DNA from: Candidatus Heimdallarchaeota archaeon
GTDB lineage: Archaea; Asgardarchaeota; Heimdallarchaeia; Hodarchaeales; LC-3
NCBI GenBank assembly: GCA_027364495.1
Contig: DAHXPE010000043.1
Coordinates: 1 to 6,578 of the forward strand
DNA length: 6,578 nucleotides
Direction of reading: 5' to 3'
In this document: positions 1 through 5,291 of the stretch, in pieces
Layout: each line of letters opens with the position of its first letter
How positions within the stretch are numbered: the stretch's first letter is position 1
Notes under the pieces: model-generated
Told to the model about the DNA's origin: nothing
The model's database searches: none
What the model saw: the letters and a program-made list of their open reading frames with translations, nothing else
Made by a program: the position numbers and the translations under genes

Positions 1-2
1 TA

Positions 3-530
3 CCTTATTTATTGATTGTTGGATGGATTCCTGGTGTCGTAAGTTTAGCAACTGGTTATGTATTCATTTCAATTGTTAAGGAGGAATATTTGAAACCTGC
101 AATGATTATTTTGGGGCTGTTTCTTGTCGTAAATATAATCATAAGTTATATTTTTATTCCATTTGATTTATTAGGTTTTAAAGTGGATAATGCTTTGACT
201 ATTCAACCAGCAATAGGTGGAAATTTACCAAACGCATCAACAAATGGATTTTTTAGTTTATTATCGATAGTATCCATAATTATTATATTACTTACAGCAG
301 TATTTTTCCTTATTACAGCTTATAATACCAATATTCAATTAGTGAAGGCTCGTGCAGGATTGCTTGGTATTGGATTACTTTTTGCTTCATTTCTAATAAT
401 ATTTGATTCGATTTTACCAATTGAACAGATTTCACTTTTAATAATCCTAAGATTTGGAGTCGTAGTTTGTCTCTTTATTATGGCTATGGCAATAACATTG
501 CCAAGAAGAATTTTTAAAAACCTCTCTTAA
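3..530 (+). CDS. Multi-pass membrane protein, 5' end outside window
   Basis: This frame is already open at the left edge (codons for P-Y-L precede the first possible start, TTG at 12), so the gene most likely begins upstream and only its C-terminal part is seen. I see five strongly hydrophobic stretches. Numbered from the TTG codon they lie at about 1-23, 29-54, 80-103, 115-137 and 140-163. A soluble loop at 55-79 contains 'IQPAIGGNLPNASTNG', which is probably extracytoplasmic. The protein ends shortly after the last segment with 'LPRRIFKN', a positively charged end expected to face the cytoplasm. The 'QLVKARAGLLGIG' loop before segment four is also basic and probably cytoplasmic. I do not recognise a family; the layout recalls the seven-helix sensor modules of archaeal signalling proteins, but no kinase or other output domain follows. 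Its role is unknown. The stop is TAA, and the next gene begins 46 bases later on the same strand. Confidence 0.7.
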   Translation, partial: PYLLIVGWIPGVVSLATGYVFISIVKEEYLKPAMIILGLFLVVNIIISYIFIPFDLLGFKVDNALTIQPAIGGNLPNASTNGFFSLLSIVSIIIILLTAVFFLITAYNTNIQLVKARAGLLGIGLLFASFLIIFDSILPIEQISLLIILRFGVVVCLFIMAMAITLPRRIFKNLS

Positions 531-545
531 AATAAACCAAATCAT

Positions 546-574
546 AATTAATTTAAGATCATTTTTTAAAAAAT
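546..574 (+). promoter_or_regulatory. Candidate TATA box and T6A6 palindrome before the 625-residue membrane gene
   Basis: The 45-base gap between the two membrane genes holds a TATA-like stretch (TAATTAATTTAA, 546-557) and a perfect 14-base palindrome ATTTTTTAAAAAAT (561-574) that ends one base before the GTG start at 576. An archaeal TATA box acts about 25 bases before the transcription start, so this one would give an almost leaderless transcript. That agrees with the absence of any Shine-Dalgarno sequence. The T6 run could also end the upstream transcript. In such AT-rich DNA these matches can arise by chance. Confidence 0.25.
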
Positions 575-575
575 T

Positions 576-2453
576 GTGATTATTTTGGCGGTAGAAACTG
601 GGTCAACAAGAACAATAGATTCTCTTATTCAAACCTTTTTACCAAAAATCCTTCTAGCAACAATATTTTTCTTTTTAATTTACCTAATTAACTATTTTTC
701 GAATAATTTCGCATTTATTTTTCAAAGTAATATTTCAATACAAAATATTAGCTCTCTATCCTTTAATTTTTACTTTTTGTCAGTTTTGACCGGAATATTC
801 CTGCTGGTTTGGATCCTCAGTATTTATAGATCAGTGCTTCGTTTTTTCAATTCTAAATTTAGATACCAATTTTTAACCCCTAAAATAAATTACTTATTTA
901 AATGTGACATTATTATCTTTGCATTTACTATGTATCTTTTTTTAAATTATTTTGTACCTAAATTATATTTACTTTTCGGCTTAATTTCAGTTTTTCAAAC
1001 GATTAGTACTATGTTATCATTAACTTTACCCGATTTTCCAGCTATTATAACTTATCCACAGTATTCAATGTATATATCTAATCTCCTGCTTATAAGTGTT
1101 GAATTTTTGGGACTGAGTGGTTTAATTTTTTTTATATTGCATGGGATATATTTTTTTCATAGAAAAGTTGGATTAAATGATTTCTTGTCCTGGACTTTTA
1201 CACTTGAAGTAGGGAAAGCGTTTTTATACTTTTTAACGCCTTTTTCAATTATTTATATAATTATTTGGTATAATTTAATTACTAATACATTTACCAAATT
1301 ACTGTTATTACTTGTTATTCTAGGTTTACTACTATTTCTTCTCTATAAAATAACCTCAACTTATTATTATGGTATAGCAAATAGCTGGGTTAATAATGAT
1401 AATTCAGTTTCTGTATTTGTTTTACTAATAGTTGTATTTTACATTTTTCCAGTACTTTTCTGGTACCTTCATGATTTTATTTTCTTGTATATCAATCATA
1501 CAGCGCAAACTACTGTTTTAGTTGACTTTCAAACATTTCTCTTAAATAATAATATTGTGCCTAATTCTGTTTTCTCAGCACCCTGGACAATGGATCCCAT
1601 AGTATTGTTAATTTTGACATTATTTGAAATTCATAGAATATTATTTGTGGATGTTTTTGTTACCGGATTTTTTAGCTTTTTATTTCTAAGTTACATGCAA
1701 TTTACTTACATCCTAACCTATTTTAAAAGTCTGTTTAATAAAAGCTTTAAGGAAAAATTACAAGAATCTAATAAAGCTATTTGTGACTTTAACACTAAAA
1801 TACAGAAAAATATTATTTTGAATATTTTATTTTGGGTTTTTATATTATTTTTGTCCTGGGATGTACTATTAGTGGTTTATAATACCTATATTCAACCTTT
1901 AAGTCCGTCAACACTTCCAGATGCATCAAAATACATTATTGTATATGTTATTATGAACAATTTACAAGGTTTACAATACCCAACGAATTATTTTAGTATT
2001 TTTTTAGTATTGCTTCTTTTCATTGCTGTTTTGATAGTGTTTAATACAGTCTCAATAAAATTAAATGAGGAGATGATTGAGAATTCATTAACTGGTGTGT
2101 TTACCATATTTTCATTTAGTTTTGTTTTGATTATTTCTTATCTAATTTATGATCTTCAGCATTATACTCTGCATCCATTAATGAATTTCCAACTGTTATA
2201 TATTTCAAATGTAGATTATTCATATTACACAGTTCTTATGGTTGGAATAATCTGTGATTCTTTTCTAATGGTAATTTTATTAACTTTTATTGCTTATAAA
2301 TTGAAACGAAGACTTGTAAAACCCTCAGTAAAAACATCAGAGTCATCAGTAGAAGAAAAAGCTGAAGAAAGCGAAAAAAAAGAGGATGAAGGAGAAAAAT
2401 TATTTAAAACCGAAGAAAAAAAAGCAGGAGAAGAAGACAACCCCAGCAATTAG
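576..2453 (+). CDS. Large polytopic membrane protein with acidic/basic cytoplasmic tail (unknown family)
   Basis: This 625-residue integral membrane protein is of no family I recognise. Hydrophobic segments lie at about 22-42, 63-86, 111-140, 167-193, 214-235, 240-258, 278-304, 340-359, 360-384, 412-436, 472-491, 505-525 and 552-574, so about 12-13 helices. A polar loop (385-411, 'SFKEKLQESNKAICDFNTK') in mid-protein is probably cytoplasmic. The last 50 residues (575-625) leave the membrane with 'KLKRRLVK' and continue as a low-complexity K/E-rich tail that is surely disordered and, by the positive-inside rule, cytoplasmic. No transporter signature, catalytic motif or binding site stands out. 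Aromatic residues (F, Y, W) are frequent throughout. The GTG at 576 is chosen because an in-frame TAA lies at 567-569; TTG at 585 is the only close alternative, and the first in-frame ATG comes far too late. The tail is encoded by two runs of eight A, which are possible slippage sites. Its stop precedes a convergent gene region. Confidence 0.8.
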   Translation: MIILAVETGSTRTIDSLIQTFLPKILLATIFFFLIYLINYFSNNFAFIFQSNISIQNISSLSFNFYFLSVLTGIFLLVWILSIYRSVLRFFNSKFRYQFLTPKINYLFKCDIIIFAFTMYLFLNYFVPKLYLLFGLISVFQTISTMLSLTLPDFPAIITYPQYSMYISNLLLISVEFLGLSGLIFFILHGIYFFHRKVGLNDFLSWTFTLEVGKAFLYFLTPFSIIYIIIWYNLITNTFTKLLLLLVILGLLLFLLYKITSTYYYGIANSWVNNDNSVSVFVLLIVVFYIFPVLFWYLHDFIFLYINHTAQTTVLVDFQTFLLNNNIVPNSVFSAPWTMDPIVLLILTLFEIHRILFVDVFVTGFFSFLFLSYMQFTYILTYFKSLFNKSFKEKLQESNKAICDFNTKIQKNIILNILFWVFILFLSWDVLLVVYNTYIQPLSPSTLPDASKYIIVYVIMNNLQGLQYPTNYFSIFLVLLLFIAVLIVFNTVSIKLNEEMIENSLTGVFTIFSFSFVLIISYLIYDLQHYTLHPLMNFQLLYISNVDYSYYTVLMVGIICDSFLMVILLTFIAYKLKRRLVKPSVKTSESSVEEKAEESEKKEDEGEKLFKTEEKKAGEEDNPSN

Positions 2454-2454
2454 G

Positions 2455-2645
2455 ATAGATTTATATACTCTAAATTATTCCATAGCCTGAAAAAATTTAG
2501 AAATTCTGCAAAAGAATAAGTTTGAAATCCTAGAGGCTCAAAAAACCTACGAAAAAGCTCTTAAGACATCCAACAAACCAAATCGCTAGACTCAATAAGA
2601 ATAGACTCGTTTGAAAGTATCTGCTTGGAATATAACATTAACTAA
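2455..2645 (+). pseudogene. Decayed TPR-like coding remnant (interrupted by TGA and a frame change)
   Basis: Between two convergent genes one plus-strand frame reads 'DLYTLNYSIA', TGA (2488-2490), then 'KNLEILQKNKFEILEAQK' and 'TYEKALKTSNKPNR', ending at TAG 2587-2589. If the TGA is read as a mutated TGG, the stretch fits the 34-residue tetratricopeptide pattern: W4, L7, A20, Y24 and A27 all fall in register, with only the usual G8 (here E) and P32 (P two residues later) differing. From 2586 another frame carries on with 'LDSIRIDSFESICLEYNIN' to TAA at 2643-2645, which suggests a frameshift as well. No plausible start codon is present. The frame can be followed upstream into the tail-coding part of the 625-residue membrane gene. 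I read it as the eroded end of a TPR gene. A chance match or an assembly error is the main alternative. Confidence 0.35.
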
Positions 2646-3549
2646 ATACCCTTTCAGGATATTTATTATTATCTTGCCACTTCCATAATTCAATAAAGCA
2701 CTTTGTCGAATTTGGGCTTCTTTTCATCCCTGCATCGGGTGCTATATGAGTTCCAGGGATACCAGCCTTTCCACCATATTTAGGAAGTTTTTTTATTTCA
2801 TCAAAGACAGTAGGCGAGAAATCTCGTGCTATGACAATAGCTTTGGCTGGAAAGTAAGGAAAAATATCTTCATCAAGAGTTTTTGTTCGTAATTTGCCAA
2901 ATGTTCTTAATAAATCAAAAAAATCCAATATTTCACCCCGTCCTCCGGTTGTTTCAATAACTTTTACAAAAGTGACGTCTTCGGAAAAGGATTTCATCAT
3001 ATGAGTAGCTATACCGCCAAATAAACCTTGGCGCTGTTTACGACCACGATCAGAAATCATATCAATGGTAACAACTTTACCAGCATTATTTTTAAAAGCA
3101 GGCTTGATAGATAATTCTCCACCAAATTCTTTTTTAACAAATTCAGCAACAGAAATCAGGAAAGGAGTATCCTCTTCAGATATAATCTTTTTGACATTAG
3201 AACGAAAGTTTTCATAGAGAGAAGAATCAACAAGCTTAATATCAGATAAATCATAGGTATCCTCGAAAGTTTGACCAATTTTATAACCAATAGAATATAT
3301 TTTTTGAAATTCTTGCTCTGATGAGATTAAAGCGACTGTACAGAAATTTCTTCCAATAAGATAAATAGATTTTTCATCAGTTTTGAATGAGGAGAGACCA
3401 CCTAATGCTAATTCTTTAGTGAATTCTTTTATAGCAGTGATGAGGCCACTAAATAAATTATCGTCCATCGATGTTTCATTGAGATAGGAAAATAGAGAAA
3501 GACCAGATTTATTGTCTAAAATAAGTACTTGAACGTCCAAATTATGCAC
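2638..3549 (-). CDS. Longin/roadblock-like domain protein with novel Gly/Arg-rich C-terminal domain
   Basis: This 303-residue soluble protein has no signal peptide or membrane segment. Residues 5-100 look like a longin/roadblock-type fold: strand 'VQVLILDNKSGLSLFSY', a helix with 'NLFSGLITAIKEFTKELA', strands around 'SSFKTDEKSIYLIGRN' and 'CTVALISS', then helix 'EFQKIYSIGYKIGQTFEDTY'. Such domains are dimerising platforms, often partners of small Ras-like GTPases, and are abundant in Asgard archaea. Residues ~110-140 form a helical connector. The remaining ~160 residues are unfamiliar to me: 'VVTIDMISDRGRKQRQGLFGG' without its last residue spans 159-178, followed by 'VKVIETTGGRGEILDFFDLL' (195-214), a strand 'AKAIVIARDFSP' (235-246) and a Gly-rich tail with 'YGGKAGIPGTHIAPDAGM'. 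It starts with GTG; the frame is open upstream to a stop at 3625-3627 but offers no better start, and no Shine-Dalgarno sequence sits at the usual distance. It lies downstream of the 262-residue gene, same direction, 175 bases away. The domain call is by pattern only. Confidence 0.75.
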   Translation of the reverse strand: MHNLDVQVLILDNKSGLSLFSYLNETSMDDNLFSGLITAIKEFTKELALGGLSSFKTDEKSIYLIGRNFCTVALISSEQEFQKIYSIGYKIGQTFEDTYDLSDIKLVDSSLYENFRSNVKKIISEEDTPFLISVAEFVKKEFGGELSIKPAFKNNAGKVVTIDMISDRGRKQRQGLFGGIATHMMKSFSEDVTFVKVIETTGGRGEILDFFDLLRTFGKLRTKTLDEDIFPYFPAKAIVIARDFSPTVFDEIKKLPKYGGKAGIPGTHIAPDAGMKRSPNSTKCFIELWKWQDNNKYPERVFS

Positions 3550-3602
3550 TCTTAAAGATGCTTTGATATTGAAAATAATTCCTACTTGTAATTGAAAGAT
3601 AA

Positions 3603-3627
3603 TAAAGTAATTTATTAAAGTAATTTA
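3603..3627. repeat. Perfect 12-bp tandem direct repeat upstream of the longin-like gene
   Basis: TAAAGTAATTTA occurs twice, at 3603-3614 and 3616-3627, with one base between copies (a 13-base period). On the minus strand the pair lies 54-78 bases before the GTG start of the 303-residue gene. It could be a double binding site for a regulator, a pair of overlapping TATA-like elements (TTTAATAAATT on the minus strand), or a small slippage duplication. Exact 12-base identity is more than I would expect from AT-richness alone, but the function is not shown. Confidence 0.5.
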
Positions 3628-3689
3628 AGTAGCACAAATTATTTTTAATATATTGAGTATATATTACATACCATTGTTTCAATAAAAGA

Positions 3690-3733
3690 AGGAGAGAAAG
3701 AAACAAGTTAGAAATTTTATTTTTTTAAATTTC
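3690..3733 (-). terminator. Possible hairpin plus pyrimidine tract after the 262-residue gene
   Basis: Arms GAAATTT (3711-3717) and AAATTTC (3727-3733) form a 7-bp stem with a 9-base loop that overlaps the stop codon of the minus-strand gene ending at 3725. Reading on the minus strand, the stem is followed at once by a pyrimidine-rich run (TTTCTTTCTCTCC within 3690-3705). Archaeal RNA polymerase mainly stops at T-rich tracts, so the tract is the more convincing part. The stem is pure A/T apart from one G-C pair, so it is weak. Confidence 0.3.
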
Positions 3734-4513
3734 AAATAAATTAGAATTATCAATACGGTAATTACCAGCTACTGACTTGGAACTGGTTTTAAATTTTGAA
3801 TCGTTGAGAGCCAGTAATCTAAATTTGCCAGAACCATCAAAGGTAACCACACATACTTTACCCTGTCGAACAAACTGGTCAACAAATTGACCAAGGGCCC
3901 AAACAGCGTCATCAGATGTCTGGATTGGTGATGAATTTGCATTAATTTCAACGGAGTTTTCTATTCCAACTTGAGCTGATTCAAAATGTTTTGGTGGTGC
4001 TGTTGCAGTTGCTGTAGGTTCATGTTTTACTGATTCTGTTGCGGGGACTTTCTCAAAGGCACTGGGAACATCTGTTTTATATCGAGCTGGATCAGTTGCA
4101 ATATCTGCTTTTTGGCCAGCAATACCTGGGACAACATCATAATTGTCTTCCTTTTCAGCGTAAGTTGGAATGTCATCACGAATTAAACGACCTTTTTTAT
4201 AGGTGTGACCATGAGTTAAGAGAGCAGGATCTAAATGTTCTTCAGCATTTACTTGCTCAAGAGGAAAACCTAACCCAACACGTTTGTCTCCCATATTATA
4301 GCCAGATTTTGCATAAGAATTAACACGACGTTCAATGGTACGCTTAGTAACTATGCTAAGACCTTCCTTATAAGAAATTGTCATTTTTTCTTCGTTTTCA
4401 TCTATGATTAGATAAGTATATCCATCGGGTTGCATTTCTTGTTTGGCAGGCCATGGATCAAATTCATCTTTTTCCTCATCATACGAGAGTACAACACGCA
4501 ATTTTTCAGACAT
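3725..4513 (-). CDS. Two-domain soluble protein with disordered linker (unknown family)
   Basis: I do not recognise this 262-residue protein. It has no signal peptide or membrane helix. Residues 1-90 look globular: 'KLRVVLSYDEEKDEFDPWP', then 'YTYLIIDENEEKMTISY' (33-48), a helix 'TKRTIERRVNSYAKSGYNM' and strand 'KRVGLGFPLE'. The strand-strand-helix-strand order with a basic helix could bind nucleic acid or a protein partner, but that is a guess. Residues ~90-198 are polar and rich in A, T, P, K and E ('EPTATATAPPK'), typical of a disordered linker. Residues 200-262 form a second small domain: helix 'DDAVWALGQFVDQFVRQGK', strand 'VCVVTFDGSGKFRLLAL', and a polar end with 'AGNYRIDNSNLFEI'. The ATG at 4513 is preceded by AAAGGAT at a normal distance and by a TATA-like box, so the start is well supported. 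It is the first gene of a minus-strand pair with the longin-like gene. Confidence 0.75.
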   Translation of the reverse strand: MSEKLRVVLSYDEEKDEFDPWPAKQEMQPDGYTYLIIDENEEKMTISYKEGLSIVTKRTIERRVNSYAKSGYNMGDKRVGLGFPLEQVNAEEHLDPALLTHGHTYKKGRLIRDDIPTYAEKEDNYDVVPGIAGQKADIATDPARYKTDVPSAFEKVPATESVKHEPTATATAPPKHFESAQVGIENSVEINANSSPIQTSDDAVWALGQFVDQFVRQGKVCVVTFDGSGKFRLLALNDSKFKTSSKSVAGNYRIDNSNLFEI

Positions 4514-4522
4514 GATTACAGT

Positions 4523-4563
4523 ATCCTTTAATTTTTTATGAATAATTACCTAATTTTTATTTA
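4523..4563 (-). promoter_or_regulatory. Candidate promoter and ribosome binding site of the 262-residue gene
   Basis: On the minus strand TAAATAAAAATT (4552-4563) resembles an archaeal TATA box and is preceded by the local GC-rich island GGCGC, where a BRE would lie. A start of transcription about 26 bases on, near 4532, would leave a leader of about 18 bases holding AAAGGAT (4523-4529), nine bases from the ATG at 4513. The spacing of all three parts is coherent, making this the best-supported promoter in the window. It is still only a pattern match. Confidence 0.45.
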
Positions 4564-4783
4564 GCGCCAAAATTTTTTAGCTTGTAGGAGTTAATTTTAC
4601 TGGACAATAAAAGATATTTAAATATTTTAATGTATTATTAAAAATTAAAAATATTTTATTGAGTAGGAATTCAAAATCCTTAAAAAATATTTTTCTACAA
4701 ATTCAGCATTTTTCCAGAAATAAAAAGGTAAAACATTCAATCAATGTAAATAGTTTAAAAACCACTAAATTCACTTATTTCAA

Positions 4784-4792
4784 TTTTAAAAA
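4784..4792 (+). promoter_or_regulatory. Candidate TATA box of the micro-ORF/95-residue operon
   Basis: TTTTAAAAA is centred about 32 bases before the ATG at 4820. With the usual archaeal spacing, transcription would start near 4814, leaving a leader of about six bases, too short for a Shine-Dalgarno sequence. Another TTTAAAAA at about 4754-4761 is a rival. Low specificity in AT-rich DNA. Confidence 0.3.
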
Positions 4793-4819
4793 GATTTTAG
4801 GAAAATTTTTAAACATCAG

Positions 4820-4912
4820 ATGAAAGAAATGCCTCTCAGAAGTGTTAGTAGTCCATATGCACTGGTCGAAAGTAAAATTAGTGAATTGGAAGACTATTTA
4901 AGCAATGATTAG
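4820..4912 (+). CDS. 30-residue micro-ORF overlapping the next gene
   Basis: ATG at 4820 opens a 30-codon frame ending at TAG 4910-4912. The peptide runs 'MKEMPLRSVSSPYALVESKI' and ends 'SELEDYLSND'; its second half is a good amphipathic helix. A second ATG lies at codon 4 (4829). The stop overlaps the start of the following gene in the arrangement ATGATTAG, an 8-base overlap typical of translationally coupled genes. The reading looks coding (charged/hydrophobic alternation, sensible residue mix) but is very short. It could be a leader peptide, a small partner of the next protein, or the true N-terminal part of that protein if a one-base indel has split one gene in two. I cannot separate these from sequence alone. 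Confidence 0.4.
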   Translation: MKEMPLRSVSSPYALVESKISELEDYLSND

Positions 4913-5192
4913 TAAATACTATATCCCCTCAGACAGAGTTGATGCAAACGATCTTATTAAAATTAAATCAATAGCTATGAAACACCAAAATGAAATGGAA
5001 TTAAAATTCAACGAAATGTTCCCTTATAGCCTTGATGAACGAACTGAACTTAAAGATATAATGGAAACTATAACCAGTCTTGAGCACGTGCTTAAAGAAT
5101 TACTTCCTGGTAGAATTAAATTTATCGTTAAGCAATTAACTAAGATAAAACAAAAAAATAATGCAGAAATTTTGAAATTCTTTAATGAATAA
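4905..5192 (+). CDS. Small all-helical protein (unknown family)
   Basis: This 95-residue, highly charged and apparently all-helical soluble protein is not one I recognise. Helices are likely at 13-38 ('ANDLIKIKSIAMKHQNEMEL' and onward), 44-67 ('DERTELKDIMETITSLEHVL') and 69-93 ('RIKFIVKQLTKIKQKNNAEI'), with a 'FPYSL' break between the first two and 'LPG' between the last two. A three-helix bundle or short coiled coil fits. There are no cysteines, membrane segments or catalytic motifs. The ATG at 4905 is natural, since an in-frame TAA lies two codons upstream (4899-4901); no strong Shine-Dalgarno sequence precedes it, which agrees with coupling to the overlapping 30-codon frame. The next gene, the degenerate NTPase-like one, begins 99 bases downstream on the same strand, so the two may share a job, though inverted repeats lie between them. 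Confidence 0.65.
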   Translation: MISKYYIPSDRVDANDLIKIKSIAMKHQNEMELKFNEMFPYSLDERTELKDIMETITSLEHVLKELLPGRIKFIVKQLTKIKQKNNAEILKFFNE

Positions 5193-5211
5193 TTTTCTTT
5201 TACAAGAAAAT
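5192..5211 (+). terminator. Short hairpin just after the 95-residue gene
   Basis: ATTTTCTT (5192-5199) and AAGAAAAT (5204-5211) form a perfect 8-bp stem with a four-base loop (TTAC), beginning on the last base of the stop codon. The stem is mostly A-T, and no T-run follows directly, so it may be a weak terminator or mRNA 3'-end stabiliser rather than a classic terminator. Confidence 0.3.
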
Positions 5212-5237
5212 CACAACTACTACCATTTTAATTTCAT

Positions 5238-5265
5238 TTTAATACTAGCTTAAATTAGTATTAAA
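5238..5265. promoter_or_regulatory. Perfect 10-bp inverted repeat, candidate operator
   Basis: TTTAATACTA (5238-5247) and TAGTATTAAA (5256-5265) are exact reverse complements separated by GCTTAAAT. The centre of this 28-base dyad lies about 40 bases before the ATG at 5292. Its loop and right arm hold TATA-like sequences (TTAAAT, ATTAAA) at the right place for a start near 5280, so a dimeric regulator bound here would block the promoter. A T6 run follows at 5270-5275, so it could instead be a terminator hairpin for the gene ending at 5192. The operator reading is preferred because of its position and the long loop. Confidence 0.4.
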
Positions 5266-5291
5266 CGGATTTTTTAGGCTTTATTTTTATT

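Larger units (their letters stand above)
4514..4819. other. Divergent AT-rich intergenic region, no gene seen
   Basis: These 306 bases separate two divergent transcription units. Besides the two candidate promoters at its ends, it holds an imperfect inverted repeat, AATATTTTAAT (4621-4631) against ATTAAAAATATT (4644-4655), with one bulged base, and a palindromic AAAAATATTTTT around 4682-4695. In DNA this rich in A and T such symmetry is often accidental. I see no convincing ORF, RNA gene or longer repeat here. Confidence 0.5.

Noticed and set aside
2488..2490. TGA read as tryptophan (recoded stop) in the TPR-like stretch
   Set aside because: No other gene here needs TGA as a sense codon, the stretch has no start codon, and a second frame change follows, so decay is simpler than recoding.
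3769..3951. 60-codon minus-strand frame inside the 262-residue gene
   Set aside because: It overlaps a longer, well-supported minus-strand gene in another frame, and its product has no domain-like pattern.
4039..4323. 94-codon plus-strand frame rich in H, L and Q
   Set aside because: It is antisense to the 262-residue gene. The odd His/Gln/Leu composition is what an antisense frame of that gene gives.
4611..4700. AT-rich inverted repeats suggesting a replication origin or structured RNA
   Set aside because: The arms are imperfect and pure A/T, no repeated origin boxes or initiator gene are nearby, and such symmetry is common by chance in this composition.
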